Assembly: GCF_963676735.1 (NCBI RefSeq)
Contig: NZ_OY781464.1
Coordinates: 4,311,001-4,375,000 of the forward strand
Reading direction: 5' to 3'
Source: an uncultured Draconibacterium sp.
GTDB taxonomy: Bacteria > Bacteroidota > Bacteroidia > Bacteroidales > Prolixibacteraceae
DNA length: 64,000 nt
Shown here: piece after piece, positions 1-9,867 of the stretch
Layout: the number at the start of each line of letters is the position of its first letter
Numbering within the stretch: the first letter of the stretch is position 1
The notes under the pieces: generated by a model
What the model was told of the DNA's origin: nothing
Seen by the model: the letters and a program-made list of their open reading frames with translations, nothing else
The model's database searches: none
Translations under genes and position numbers: made by a program

Positions 1-1081
1 AGAAGACGGAGTTGGTAAATTTTATCCGGAACAAATTCAACGTGCAGACCTATTCAACTACATTGTTTCAGAACTGAAGGAAATTGAAACCCTTCTTCCC
101 GAGCCAGGAAATTCATACCCGCAGGCCGACAAAGGGGCAGCCTGGATGTTGTTGGCCAGAGTTTACCTGAATGCCGAAGTTTATACCGGAACTGCACACT
201 GGGACGATTGTAAAACCTATTGCAACAAAGTAATTAACAGTGGTGCTTATGCCCTGGCTGCCGATTACAGACATAATTTTACAGCCGACAACCACTACGG
301 CAGCAACCCCGAAATGATTTTTGCATGGGAACAAGATGGCGAAAATGTACAAGGTTTTGTGGGAACTACTTTTATTATTGAATCGAGTTCAGATGCCACC
401 TATCTTCGTGCTGAAGATTACCATGGTTTAACATCGAATACCAACTGGAACGGAAACCGCGCCCGTAAAGACTTTATGAATATTTTGGTGGATACATTGG
501 CAACCTACGGCGGACCAATTGACATGACCGATGTTCATTTTGCACAATGCCCCGACCAGCGTGTTTACCTGAAAATGAAAAGAAGCCTTGACATTCCAAG
601 TGCCTCGTCAAGCGGCGATTATGGCGTTGGAAACTACAAGTTTACTGCACTAAACCTCGATGGTTCGCAACCGGCCAATTACAATGAAGCCTACGCTTGT
701 ACCGACTTCCCAATTTTCCGTTTGGCCGACGCATACCTTATGCGTGCCGAATCAGAATTTAACCTGGGTAACACCGGTGCAGCAGTTGCTGATATCAATG
801 TAATCAGAGAACGTGCCTACGGCAATACCTCAGGCAACATTACTGCCGACGAGCTTACAGCACAATTTATACTAGACGAGCGTGCCCGCGAGTTTTACTA
901 CGAAGCTCAGCGCCGTACCGACCTTGTTCGCTTTGGACAATTTACCAGCGGCTCGTACCACTGGCAATGGAAAGGTGGCGTTTACGACGGTGTTGCTACC
1001 AGCAGCCATCTGGATCTTTTCCCAATTCCGGGTGATGAAGTTGCTGCCAACAGTAACATACAGCAAAACTCAGGTTATTAA
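1..1081 (+). CDS. SusD/RagB-family outer-membrane lipoprotein, C-terminal part
   Basis: The reading frame is open from base 2, so the N-terminus, including any lipobox, lies outside the window. About 359 residues are visible. Sequence typical of SusD proteins is present: a TPR-like stretch around GAAWMLLARVYLNAEVY, then the late FPIFRLADAYLMRAESEFN segment, the DINVIRERA segment and the closing ERAREFYYEAQRRTDLVRFG motif, followed by LFPIPGDEVAANSNIQQN. SusD proteins bind glycan at the cell surface and form the lid on a SusC TonB-dependent transporter; that partner should lie just upstream. SusE-like, SusF-like and GH13 genes follow in the same direction, so the substrate is probably an alpha-glucan such as starch (inference from context). 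Confidence 0.93.
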   Translation, partial: EDGVGKFYPEQIQRADLFNYIVSELKEIETLLPEPGNSYPQADKGAAWMLLARVYLNAEVYTGTAHWDDCKTYCNKVINSGAYALAADYRHNFTADNHYGSNPEMIFAWEQDGENVQGFVGTTFIIESSSDATYLRAEDYHGLTSNTNWNGNRARKDFMNILVDTLATYGGPIDMTDVHFAQCPDQRVYLKMKRSLDIPSASSSGDYGVGNYKFTALNLDGSQPANYNEAYACTDFPIFRLADAYLMRAESEFNLGNTGAAVADINVIRERAYGNTSGNITADELTAQFILDERAREFYYEAQRRTDLVRFGQFTSGSYHWQWKGGVYDGVATSSHLDLFPIPGDEVAANSNIQQNSGY

Positions 1082-1100
1082 TCGTTAAATGCATTTAGAA

Positions 1101-2111
1101 ATGAAGAAATTACTTTATATAACATTTATTGGACTGCTGGGGCTGCTTTATTCTTGCGAAAAGGATGGAGATCAGATCTTTATTGCTGACAATCCGGTGC
1201 CCCCGTCAATAGTTTCGATGCCCGATTTAACATTGGAAAGAAACAATGGTACTGACATTTTAGAATTTGCTATTTCGCCAGTAGATCCTGGCTTTGTAGC
1301 ATCAGCCAAATACTTTTTAGAAGCCTGTGCCACAGGCGATAATTTTACAAAAGTTACCTCAATTGCCAGCAAAGATTTAGGTGAAAACTTTGAAATCTCT
1401 GTAGCCGACCTTAACGGAATCCTCTTAAAAAGTTTTCCGGCAGATGAAACTTCATCGGTTGATTTTAGAGTTCGCGCACGTTTGGTAGTTGATGGCGGAA
1501 CAGGAGCTCCCGGAACTTCAGATGACGAATTTGAATACACCTCGGCAACTGAAACGGCCAGTGTTACACTTTATGGTCTTCCGCGCTTAGACCTGGTAAA
1601 TTCAGGAATCGATCAGAAAATTGAATCGTCACTGGGTAACGGCGAATATTTTGGTTACGTGAAACTGGATGCTGCCATGCCTTTTACCCTTCTTGATCCG
1701 GACGCAAACGTTTCGTACGGTGGAAGCGGTGGAACTTTAACAGTTAACGGCCCCGGAATTGCCGTTGACGGTAGTGGCTGGTATAAAATGTCGGCCAGTA
1801 CCAACGATTTAACTTACTCTACCGATGCTTATATGATTGGACTGGTAGGTTCGGCAACACCAAATGGATGGGATACTCCCGACCAAAAAATGGATTACGA
1901 TGCACAGTCAGGAACGTGGAGCATTACAATTGATTTGGCCGATGGCGAAATTAAATTCCGCTTAAACGATGGATGGGCATGGAACCTTGGCGGCACCGTG
2001 GATAACTTAACCCAGGGTGGCGACAATATTCCTGTTACAGCAGGTAATTACACCATTACCTTAACAATCAACAGCGACGACACCGGTACTTGTACTATTG
2101 TTAAAAACTAA
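1101..2111 (+). CDS. SusE-like outer-membrane starch-binding lipoprotein
   Basis: Predicted 336-aa lipoprotein. The signal peptide MKKLLYITFIGLLGLLYSC ends in a lipobox with Cys. An in-frame ATG at 1089 would add four residues, but ATG 1101 gives a normal lipoprotein N-terminus. The first half resembles the SusE N-terminal domain. The last ~110 residues contain a carbohydrate-binding-like repeat (GLVGSATPNGWDTPDQKM, then IKFRLNDGWAWNLGG), the same type that occurs twice at the end of the next protein. It starts 19 bases after the SusD stop, so co-transcription is likely. SusE-type proteins bind starch at the surface and have no catalytic role. The family is clear; glycan specificity is inferred. 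Confidence 0.85.
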   Translation: MKKLLYITFIGLLGLLYSCEKDGDQIFIADNPVPPSIVSMPDLTLERNNGTDILEFAISPVDPGFVASAKYFLEACATGDNFTKVTSIASKDLGENFEISVADLNGILLKSFPADETSSVDFRVRARLVVDGGTGAPGTSDDEFEYTSATETASVTLYGLPRLDLVNSGIDQKIESSLGNGEYFGYVKLDAAMPFTLLDPDANVSYGGSGGTLTVNGPGIAVDGSGWYKMSASTNDLTYSTDAYMIGLVGSATPNGWDTPDQKMDYDAQSGTWSITIDLADGEIKFRLNDGWAWNLGGTVDNLTQGGDNIPVTAGNYTITLTINSDDTGTCTIVKN

Positions 2112-2119
2112 AAAGACTG

Positions 2120-3967
2120 ATGAAAATGAAAAATAAAATGATATACAGGTTTATGATTCTTCTGGTAGCAGTTGCGGCACTATTTGCCGCCTGTACCGAA
2201 GAAACAGCTCACGTTCGCCTGGAGCCAACCTTATCAACAGCAAATACTTTGAACATTACATCCGACTCGGCAACCGTTGTTGGTTTTGTAATTGCCGAAG
2301 GCGATGGATTTACAGAGCGTGGTGTTTGTTACAGTACTACTGAAAATCCAACAATTGATAACGACAAAAAAGCTTACACTGAAGATACACCTAACGCTAC
2401 CTTTTATGTACGCTTATCGGGCTTAACTTATGCTACCAAATATTACGCTCGTGCTTATGCTACCGGAGAAGCCGGTACGGTATATGGCGAACAGGTTGAA
2501 TTTACAACTCTTCCAGTGGTTCCGTTCCTAAGCACTGCTGCTATTACCGAAATTACCGGTAATTCGGCCATAGGTGGCGGAGAAGTTACCGGATCGGGTG
2601 GTGCCGATGTTACGGCCCGCGGTATTGTTTTTGGAACTGAAGCCAACCCTACAATTTCGGGTGACAAAACTGCCGATGGCGATGGCGTTGGTACTTTCGA
2701 AAGTATGCTGGAAAACCTTAAAGGCAACACTACTTACTATGTTCGTGCTTATGCAAGCAACACTGCCGGTACGGGCTACGGCCCACAGGTAAGTTTTAAA
2801 ACATTGGTTGACTTGCCAAAAGTAAGCACAACTGCAGTTACCGGTGTTACCAAAACTTCGGGTACTACAGGTGGTGCTGTTACCGATAATGGTGGTGACG
2901 ATATTACTGCCTACGGTATTGTGTGGGGAATGAGTTCGGAACCTACAACTGCCGATAATGTTATTGATGCAACAATGCCTCTTGATTCGTTTGTAATTGA
3001 AATTACAGGCCTTGAGAAATACACCGAATATTATGTACGTGCATTTGCTACAAACAGTGCGGGTACAGCTTATGGCGAAAACATCATGTTTACAACGCTT
3101 GCCGATATTCTTACCTGGAATCTTCCTGGAGATTATGTTGAAGCAAGCTACCCGGGATCGGGACTAACAAACTGGTCGCCAGATAATTCTCCACAAGTGA
3201 TTAGTACCATCGAAAATCCGTCGAGCCTGGAAGGGTTTGTTTATTTTGCAAACGACAACAACCAATGGAAATTTGCAACACAGCCCAACTGGGACGGTCC
3301 AAACTACGGAGATGATGGCTCAGGTAATCTTGATGCCGGTGCAGATAACATTAATTCGCCAAAAGGTTTTTATAAAATTAATGCCGATGCAACCGCATTA
3401 ACCTATACCGCAATTAAACAGGTTTGGGGTGTTATTGGTAGTGCCTCGCCAATGGGCTGGGACGATGAAACACCACTGGTTTACTCGCCTGAGGCTGTAA
3501 AATGGCAAGGAGTACTTCACTTAACTGCTGCAGATATTAAGTTCCGTGCCAATCACGATTGGGGCTTTAACTATGGTAGCGATGCGGCTGATGGTACGCT
3601 TCAGCCGGGAGGTGAAAATATTCCGGTTGCAGTGGAAGCTGATTATGCCATTGAAATTGATTTTAGCACGCCAAACGAATATAAATACAGCCTTAACCGC
3701 TGGGGATTAATTGGCGATGCAACACCTGGTGGCTGGAGCGACGATACCGATATGACCTGGGATGCTGACAATGGAGTATTCACTGTAACACTCGACCTTA
3801 CTGCTGCTTCATTTAAGTTCCGTGCCAACGATGGTTGGGATTTAAATTATGGTGGCGATCTTAGTGCACTTTCTCCCGGTGGCGATAACATTTCGATTGC
3901 CGAAGCCGGAAACTACACCATTACTTTCGATCCCTGGGGATTGACTGCAACAGTTACTAAAAATTAA
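2120..3967 (+). CDS. SusF/SusE-like lipoprotein with three FN3-like repeats
   Basis: 615-aa lipoprotein; the signal ends VAALFAAC. Residues ~35-325 hold three ~95-residue repeats, each ending in a YYVRAYA(S/T)N-AGT-YG-type motif, resembling fibronectin type III-like surface repeats. After a linker domain (~330-430) come two SusE/SusF-type starch-binding repeats, each with a WG-IG-A-P-GW start and a KFRAN--W--NYG core, ending at the C-terminus. The stop lies just before a strong hairpin terminator, and the gene begins eight bases after the SusE-like stop. The likely role is a surface glycan-binding protein whose FN3-like stalk holds the binding modules away from the membrane; the stalk idea is inference. 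The FN3 plus SusF-repeat order is unlike classical SusF. Confidence 0.82.
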   Translation: MKMKNKMIYRFMILLVAVAALFAACTEETAHVRLEPTLSTANTLNITSDSATVVGFVIAEGDGFTERGVCYSTTENPTIDNDKKAYTEDTPNATFYVRLSGLTYATKYYARAYATGEAGTVYGEQVEFTTLPVVPFLSTAAITEITGNSAIGGGEVTGSGGADVTARGIVFGTEANPTISGDKTADGDGVGTFESMLENLKGNTTYYVRAYASNTAGTGYGPQVSFKTLVDLPKVSTTAVTGVTKTSGTTGGAVTDNGGDDITAYGIVWGMSSEPTTADNVIDATMPLDSFVIEITGLEKYTEYYVRAFATNSAGTAYGENIMFTTLADILTWNLPGDYVEASYPGSGLTNWSPDNSPQVISTIENPSSLEGFVYFANDNNQWKFATQPNWDGPNYGDDGSGNLDAGADNINSPKGFYKINADATALTYTAIKQVWGVIGSASPMGWDDETPLVYSPEAVKWQGVLHLTAADIKFRANHDWGFNYGSDAADGTLQPGGENIPVAVEADYAIEIDFSTPNEYKYSLNRWGLIGDATPGGWSDDTDMTWDADNGVFTVTLDLTAASFKFRANDGWDLNYGGDLSALSPGGDNISIAEAGNYTITFDPWGLTATVTKN

Positions 3968-3986
3968 TTTGAAAAAATGATATCTC

Positions 3987-4022
3987 AGAAACCTCTTCGA
4001 TTGCGGAGGGGTTTCTGTTTTT
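3987..4022 (+). terminator. Intrinsic terminator after the Sus lipoprotein genes
   Basis: AGAAACC (3987-3993) pairs with GGTTTCT (4010-4016) around a GC-containing loop and is followed by a T run. It lies 20 bases after the SusF-like stop and just before the amylase start. Confidence 0.75.
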
Positions 4023-4035
4023 AAAAGCCAGAACA

Positions 4036-6753
4036 ATGAATCGTTTATTTTCCTTATTAATTGCATTATTTTTTGTGCACAACATTACGGCTCAAATTAC
4101 TACCGTGCCCGAAAAACCTGTTGCCACAAAAGCGGTTACCATAACTTTTAACTCCGACGAAAGTAACCTGGATTATTACACCGGCGAATTATACGCCCAC
4201 ACAGGCCTTATCACCGATAAAAGTTCATCAAGTACCGACTGGAAATATGTAATTGAATCGTGGGGAAATAACGCAACACAACCAAAACTTACCAATAAAG
4301 GTAATGGCATTTACGAACTGGAAATCAGCCCCGACATCTTGTCTTACTATTCGGTTAGCGCCGGCGACGATGTGCTTAAACTGGCTTTTGTGTTCCGATC
4401 GGCCGATGCCAACCAACAAACTGAAAACCTTTATGTTGATGTGTACAAAGAGGGCTTGCACATTGATATTTCGAGCCCCTCACAGAATGCTGTTTTGCCG
4501 CTTGGCGATTCGGTAACCATTTCTGCAACCTCAACCTTAACAGCAAATTTAAAGCTGTTTATAAATGATAATGAAATTAGTTCATCAAACGGAACAATTA
4601 TTTCAACGCAATATATTTTTGAAAACCTGGGCCAGAACTGGATTATTGCTGAAGCAACTGCCGACTCAACTGTTCGTGATTCGGTTTTGGTTGATGTAAA
4701 AGATTTTAAACTTAGTAAACCCGAAACATATAAAAACGGCATAAACTACACTTCAAACACCTCAGCAGCCCTCGTGCTATGGGCGCCCCTAAAAACTTAT
4801 GTGTATGTTATTGGCGACTTTAATAACTGGGAAAAATCGGATGATTACCTAATGAATAAAGACGGTAATTTCTTTTGGATTGATATTACAAACCTTACTG
4901 AAGGACAAGAATATGCCTTTCAATACAGTATTGACGGGAACATAACAATAGCTGACCCCTATGCCGAAAAAATACTTGACCCCTGGAATGACAAATACAT
5001 CGATGAAGCTGTTTATCCCAACCTGAAAGCCTACCCTGAAGGAAAAACAGAAGGTACAGTATCGGTACTGCAAACGGCACAGTCCGAGTACCAGTGGGAA
5101 ATTGAAGACTTTGAAATGCCTGCGAACGAAAAACTGATTATTTACGAACTTCTGATTCGTGATTTTACCAGCGAACATACCTATGCGTCAGTAATTGAGC
5201 AACTGGATTACCTTGAAGATTTGAATATAAATGTTTTGGAACTAATGCCGGTAAACGAGTTTGATGCCAATAGTAGCTGGGGCTACAATCCCACCTTCTA
5301 CTTTGCACCAGACAAGTATTATGGTCCAAAAAACGAGCTGAAACGCCTTGTTGACGAATGCCATAAACGCGGAATTGCAGTGGTAATTGATATGGTTCTT
5401 AACCATAGCTGGGGAGGCAGCCCCTTTGTGGAAATGTACATTGACGACATGGAGAACAATCCTTGGTACAACGTTACCTCTCCAAATCCGGTGTTTTCGT
5501 GGGGTTATGATTTTAACCACGAAAGCGATGCTACGAAAGCACTGGTAGACAGCGTAAATTCATTTTGGTTAAACGAATACAATGTTGACGGATTTCGGTT
5601 TGATTTTACCAAGGGCTTCACAAACACGCCGGGCGATGGCTCTGGTTACGACCAACCACGAATTAATATTCTGAAACGCATGGCTACCGAAATTTGGAAA
5701 CGCAATTCGGATGCCCTTGTTATTTTGGAGCACTTTGCCAGCAACACCGAAGAAATGACATTAGCCGATTTTGGCATGATGGTTTGGGGCAATAAAAACC
5801 ACGCCTACGGCGAAAATCTAATGGGCTACGGAGCCAGCCTTTACGATGCCGTGGCCGAAAATCGGGGTTGGGAAAAACCCCACCTGGTAACCTATATGGA
5901 AAGCCACGATGAAGAACGATTGATTTATAAAAGTGTAAACTTTGGAGCAACAAATGGCGATTATAACACAAAAAATTTGGCAACAGCCCTTGAAAGACAA
6001 AAGTTAAATGCCTTGTTTTTTATTCCGCTTCCGGGGCCAAAAATGATTTGGCAGTTTGGCGAACTGGGTTACGACTACTCCATAAACTACTGCCCCAACG
6101 GGAGCATAAGCGATGACTGCCGAACTGCTGAAAAACCCTTGGTTTGGGATTATACAAATGATACACAACGAACCGAACTGTTTCAGGTTATGGCCAAATT
6201 AAACGAATTAAAACAAACCTACGAGGAATTTGCACCAACTGAAACGGAATATGCATTGGCCAACCAGACCAAATGGTACAAACTAAGCAAGAATGGAAAA
6301 CATGTTGTTGGTATCGGAAATTTTGATCTTGAGGAAAAAGAAATTGCCATAACTTTTCCCGAAGCCGGCAAATACTACGAATTTTTCAGTGGCGATTCAG
6401 TTGTATTTAATTCAGCAAGTCAATCGTTTACCTTTCAACCCGGAGAATACCGAATGTATTCCACAACAAAGTTTCACGATCCGGAAATAGAAACGGATTA
6501 CACCCTGATTTCCTCGGCTGAAAACAAGCTGCAGATTTATCCCAATCCGGCTTCAGGCAGGTTAACCATAGCCTCTGCCCAGGAGCTTTCAGCGGTTCAG
6601 GTATTCTCGGCTGCCGGAATTCTAAGCTATCAATCAGACAAAATTAAGGGATATAAACTTGAGATTAATGTTCAGGACTTTAGTCCGGGTATCTATTTTG
6701 TTCGGGTGCTACAAAACGGAAATAGCTCAACACAAAAGGTGGTGATAAAATAA
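4036..6753 (+). CDS. Secreted GH13 alpha-amylase-family hydrolase with T9SS type A sorting domain
   Basis: 905-aa secreted enzyme predicted to cleave alpha-1,4/1,6-glucans. The signal peptide is residues 1-19 (ends NITAQ). N-terminal beta domains follow, then a CBM48-like domain near 240-330 (VYVIGDFNNWEKSDDY). The GH13 barrel shows region I DMVLNH, region II GFRFDF (nucleophile Asp near 523), region III ILEHF (acid/base Glu near 566) and region IV ESHDEE (Asp near 624), so all three catalytic carboxylates are present. The C-terminal ~75 residues start at IYPNPASG and end STQKVVIK, a type A T9SS sorting domain, so the enzyme is exported by T9SS and held at the surface or released. It follows the SusD/E/F genes and probably supplies oligosaccharides to them. 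Confidence 0.93.
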   Translation: MNRLFSLLIALFFVHNITAQITTVPEKPVATKAVTITFNSDESNLDYYTGELYAHTGLITDKSSSSTDWKYVIESWGNNATQPKLTNKGNGIYELEISPDILSYYSVSAGDDVLKLAFVFRSADANQQTENLYVDVYKEGLHIDISSPSQNAVLPLGDSVTISATSTLTANLKLFINDNEISSSNGTIISTQYIFENLGQNWIIAEATADSTVRDSVLVDVKDFKLSKPETYKNGINYTSNTSAALVLWAPLKTYVYVIGDFNNWEKSDDYLMNKDGNFFWIDITNLTEGQEYAFQYSIDGNITIADPYAEKILDPWNDKYIDEAVYPNLKAYPEGKTEGTVSVLQTAQSEYQWEIEDFEMPANEKLIIYELLIRDFTSEHTYASVIEQLDYLEDLNINVLELMPVNEFDANSSWGYNPTFYFAPDKYYGPKNELKRLVDECHKRGIAVVIDMVLNHSWGGSPFVEMYIDDMENNPWYNVTSPNPVFSWGYDFNHESDATKALVDSVNSFWLNEYNVDGFRFDFTKGFTNTPGDGSGYDQPRINILKRMATEIWKRNSDALVILEHFASNTEEMTLADFGMMVWGNKNHAYGENLMGYGASLYDAVAENRGWEKPHLVTYMESHDEERLIYKSVNFGATNGDYNTKNLATALERQKLNALFFIPLPGPKMIWQFGELGYDYSINYCPNGSISDDCRTAEKPLVWDYTNDTQRTELFQVMAKLNELKQTYEEFAPTETEYALANQTKWYKLSKNGKHVVGIGNFDLEEKEIAITFPEAGKYYEFFSGDSVVFNSASQSFTFQPGEYRMYSTTKFHDPEIETDYTLISSAENKLQIYPNPASGRLTIASAQELSAVQVFSAAGILSYQSDKIKGYKLEINVQDFSPGIYFVRVLQNGNSSTQKVVIK

Positions 6754-6794
6754 ACTTTAAACAAAGCCATTTGAAATAAAAAAGGTAAGCATTA

Positions 6795-6817
6795 AGAATC
6801 GAGAAAGATTCTATTTC
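6795..6817. terminator. Weak hairpin between convergent genes
   Basis: AGAATC (6795-6800) and GATTCT (6807-6812) form a 6-bp stem with a purine loop in the 57-base gap between the amylase and the porP-like gene. It overlaps the porP-like stop codon. It may end either transcript, but the stem is short. Confidence 0.3.
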
Positions 6818-7746
6818 TGAGCCGTTGCTGAACGGCGGTTAAACAAATCAAAATCATAGCTAAACATGATTTCGTGTGTGCCGTTGCTAAAGGCATTTAG
6901 CTCTGTAATGGTTATGTCGTACGAATAGCCAATGGCCATTTTGGGTGTAGGTTTAAACTGGGTAATTATGCCGTAGGCAGCATCAAAGCGATACATGGCT
7001 CCCACCCAAAATTTATTTCTGAAGCCCCCCATAACTGTTAAATCAACTGAAACGGGAGCACCGGCAACATATTTAAGCATTCCGTTACCTTTTAGTTGAA
7101 TGTCTTCGTTTAGTTCCAGTTTGTGCCCGGCAACAAAATAAATGTGCATTTGCTGGGTGTTAATATAGTCCGTGGTAACATCCTGGCGTGTAATTTTATT
7201 TTCTATCAGCCGGGGTACCGACAATCCAAAGTAGGTATCATCGGAAAACAGAAACATACCAATCCCCCCATTCGGGAGAAAGTTTTCGTAGATGTCGTTA
7301 TCAAAAATAGGGTCAGGATCGATAGTAGCCAAATCAGTAAGGCTTGCCCTGTAAAAGCTTACTCCTCCTTTTAAGCCCAGACCGAGTTTAAAATCTTCGG
7401 TAACTCTAATAAAATACGAATAATCAGCATAAACACCGGTTTGACTTAGCGGGCCAATTTTATCGGACAGCACCGAAAATCCAAAACCAACATTTTTATC
7501 CTCAATAGAGGAATTGTAGGCAAAAGAGCGTGTAGATGGTGCCCCATCAAATGCCACCCACTGACTTCGTGCTACCAGCAATGCATTCCCAACATCTTTT
7601 GAACCTGCAAAACCAGGGTTAATTACCAAAAGGTTATCCATATACTGCGTATACATCGGGTCCTGCTGGGCACTGGCATTACTACTTTGTAAAAGAATTA
7701 CAAAAAGTAAATTTATATATGCTGCTATTTTTACAAATCTTCCCAT
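6811..7746 (-). CDS. PorP/SprF-family type IX secretion membrane protein
   Basis: 311-aa outer-membrane protein with a signal peptide ending SNASAQQ. It carries the family hallmark at the mature N-terminus, DPMYTQYMDNLLVINPGFAGS, then alternating beta strands and an aromatic-rich C-terminal strand (EIMFSYDFDLF). PorP/SprF proteins are encoded beside type B (CHU_C) T9SS substrates and are needed to move or attach those partners. Here the stop of the type B cargo gene directly abuts this ATG, which supports a dedicated pair. It is last in a four-gene minus-strand operon. Confidence 0.93.
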   Translation of the reverse strand: MGRFVKIAAYINLLFVILLQSSNASAQQDPMYTQYMDNLLVINPGFAGSKDVGNALLVARSQWVAFDGAPSTRSFAYNSSIEDKNVGFGFSVLSDKIGPLSQTGVYADYSYFIRVTEDFKLGLGLKGGVSFYRASLTDLATIDPDPIFDNDIYENFLPNGGIGMFLFSDDTYFGLSVPRLIENKITRQDVTTDYINTQQMHIYFVAGHKLELNEDIQLKGNGMLKYVAGAPVSVDLTVMGGFRNKFWVGAMYRFDAAYGIITQFKPTPKMAIGYSYDITITELNAFSNGTHEIMFSYDFDLFNRRSATAQK

Positions 7747-9750
7747 TTATCTGTCGATATATACCGAACCTGCTATTGGTTGTTCGCCGTTTCCAAGGTC
7801 TAAAACATAAAAGTAAGTTCCGGTTGGTAAATCACTGTTTCCGCCTCCCTGGTTTGATTTTCCATCCCAAAACACCGGAATGGTAGACAGGCCATAGTTC
7901 TGAGCTTCGTAAACTTTTTTGCCCCAACGATTAATAATAGTTATTGAATTGCCTTCAAACATTTCAATTCCCTGAATCTCGAAAAAGTCGTTAATATTAT
8001 CGCCATTAGGCGTAAATGCTTCGGGAATAAAAAAGTCGAGCGCCATCACATAAACGTAAACATGCGCATTGTCGCATTTGGCAAAGTAGTTGCAAATCCT
8101 GTATTCAAACACATCACCGCCAAGAAAACCATCATCAGGCCGGTAAGTTACCGTTGCATCTTGATTAATGTTGGCTGTTCCGTTTACAGGATGTTGAACA
8201 ATCTCTAAAGAAGCCGGATTGAGTTCACCTCCCTGCGGATCTTCATCGTTTGCCAGCACTGCAATGGTGATTGTTTTTTCGTAATTGGTTGTATCGTAAA
8301 CATCGCGGGCTATTGGTGCAGAAATAAAACGGCTTACCACAACAGAGTCGATGGCCGCGCATCCATAAATATCGCTTACCTGCAAATAATAGGTTCCTGC
8401 CGAACTAATTTCGGGTGTAGCTGTATTCTGTCCGCCAACAAAAGTTCCGTTGCTGGTTGTCCAGTTGAATTCAATTTGCTGACCACTGCTACCCATTCCG
8501 TTTAAAAGAGCAGTTGTTCCATCTTCAAGCATAAAGTCATCGCCGGCATCGGCACTAATCTCTGCTACCCCAATTTCAACCGTATCTTTACCCACAACCC
8601 CATCGGCATTGCTTACTGTTAATATAAACTCGGTGGTATTTCCCGGTGTAAATACGGGGTTTAGTTGTGTCGGATCGTCAAGGTTTTCTATCGGGATCCA
8701 CGAATAGATTAAACCGCTTGTGTCTGAAACTGTGGCCTGTAACTTAAACGGGCTACAACTTCCTGTCAAGGTATCTATTCCGGCTGAGAAAATAAGATCA
8801 TATCCGGTTTTTAATATTCCTATTCTTTGCACTGCAGTATCGCTGGAACACCCGTTTCCATCTATGGCATATACTTGTAAAGTATAATCACCCGAGATAC
8901 CATCCCAAACAATATCAGCCTCATTACTAAAATTACTTTCCAAATCTGCAGATGTTCCTTCCGGTGGATCAACCGACCAGAAATACCTGGCTCCCTGCAA
9001 ATTCCCGACAATCATGGCAACCTCATGTGTATAAACAGTATTACGCTCAAGTTTTAAATCACCCACATCAAAAGCCAGTTGTGGTTTTGGGTAGATGATT
9101 CGCGAATGTACATCCGGTGCGGATGTTGCAAGAGTGTTATTCTCATTATCAACTGCACCGGTTATTTCTACTTCAACGGTATTGTTTAAGTCTGAATCAG
9201 CCGTAAACATTGCAGAAGAAATGGCTAAGGCCTGGTTGTCAAATTCAACTTGCTGCGCATACAAATTGCCATTAACAAGAAAACTAACAGTTAAGGGATA
9301 GAAAAGCTCCTTAAGTGGCTCTCCATCAATATCACTGGCCACCAGCGAAAGGTTAAAATCATTTCCTGATGAATTAAAACAGTCGTTACTACTGGTTTCA
9401 AAAAAACGAATTGAACGGTTATTGGGAAGAATGGAAACGGCAAGTGCTTTCAGGTTTGTACACCCGGAGGCATCCGTTTCAACAACCGTTAAATAATACC
9501 TGCCAGCCTGAAGCCAATGCACTGTTATCTCATTTACATCGTTGGCGTCAGTAAAGTAACATTCTGTTGGGTCAGCAGGAATAGCGGGGTTGAGGCTTTT
9601 AAAAATCTCCCAATGGTATTCACTTCCGGGATGATTTACAACATGATGTGTTGTTTCGGCACCTTCGTATTCGACAATATCCTGCTGGGCTGCCCCATTT
9701 AGGGCAGCCAGCAGGGTTAATATCATTATGAAAAATGCCTTAATTCTCAA
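7747..9750 (-). CDS. T9SS type B (CHU_C) surface protein with adhesin-type repeats
   Basis: 667 residues. The start is TTG at 9750: an in-frame TAG sits directly upstream, and MRIKAFF gives the positive signal-peptide N-region that the downstream ATG at 9726 lacks. Signal peptide to ~22. Residues ~25-250 form a module similar to the neighbouring 271-aa protein (RYYLTVVETDASGCTNLKAL here, WYYVQVVETDGGGCSNTKVL there). PKD/Ig-like domains follow, then a cadherin-like segment (VLANDEDPQGGEL ... YRPDDGFLGGDVFEYRIC). The last ~85 residues (FIPEAFTPNGDNINDFFEI, RWGKKVYE, YFYVLDL) are a gliding-motility/CHU_C type B sorting domain. It probably ends at the cell surface as an adhesin or anchor, exported with the adjacent PorP/SprF protein. 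Confidence 0.9.
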   Translation of the reverse strand: MRIKAFFIMILTLLAALNGAAQQDIVEYEGAETTHHVVNHPGSEYHWEIFKSLNPAIPADPTECYFTDANDVNEITVHWLQAGRYYLTVVETDASGCTNLKALAVSILPNNRSIRFFETSSNDCFNSSGNDFNLSLVASDIDGEPLKELFYPLTVSFLVNGNLYAQQVEFDNQALAISSAMFTADSDLNNTVEVEITGAVDNENNTLATSAPDVHSRIIYPKPQLAFDVGDLKLERNTVYTHEVAMIVGNLQGARYFWSVDPPEGTSADLESNFSNEADIVWDGISGDYTLQVYAIDGNGCSSDTAVQRIGILKTGYDLIFSAGIDTLTGSCSPFKLQATVSDTSGLIYSWIPIENLDDPTQLNPVFTPGNTTEFILTVSNADGVVGKDTVEIGVAEISADAGDDFMLEDGTTALLNGMGSSGQQIEFNWTTSNGTFVGGQNTATPEISSAGTYYLQVSDIYGCAAIDSVVVSRFISAPIARDVYDTTNYEKTITIAVLANDEDPQGGELNPASLEIVQHPVNGTANINQDATVTYRPDDGFLGGDVFEYRICNYFAKCDNAHVYVYVMALDFFIPEAFTPNGDNINDFFEIQGIEMFEGNSITIINRWGKKVYEAQNYGLSTIPVFWDGKSNQGGGNSDLPTGTYFYVLDLGNGEQPIAGSVYIDR

Positions 9751-9815
9751 CTAAATAAGAATTTGGGTTAGAAAATAGCGTGTCAACGATGACACACATT
9801 AAACATCTTACAAAC

Positions 9816-9840
9816 CTGATAAAGATGATCTTTATCCAGT
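9816..9840. other. Intercistronic stem-loop
   Basis: GATAAAGA (9818-9825) and TCTTTATC (9829-9836) form an 8-bp perfect inverted repeat around TGA, in the 117-base gap between two genes of the minus-strand operon. A second small inverted repeat, GTGTCA/TGACAC, is at 9780-9795. No U run follows, so RNA processing or differential stability is likelier than termination. Confidence 0.35.
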
Positions 9841-9867
9841 CTGCATTACCAATTAGTTATGTGCTAA

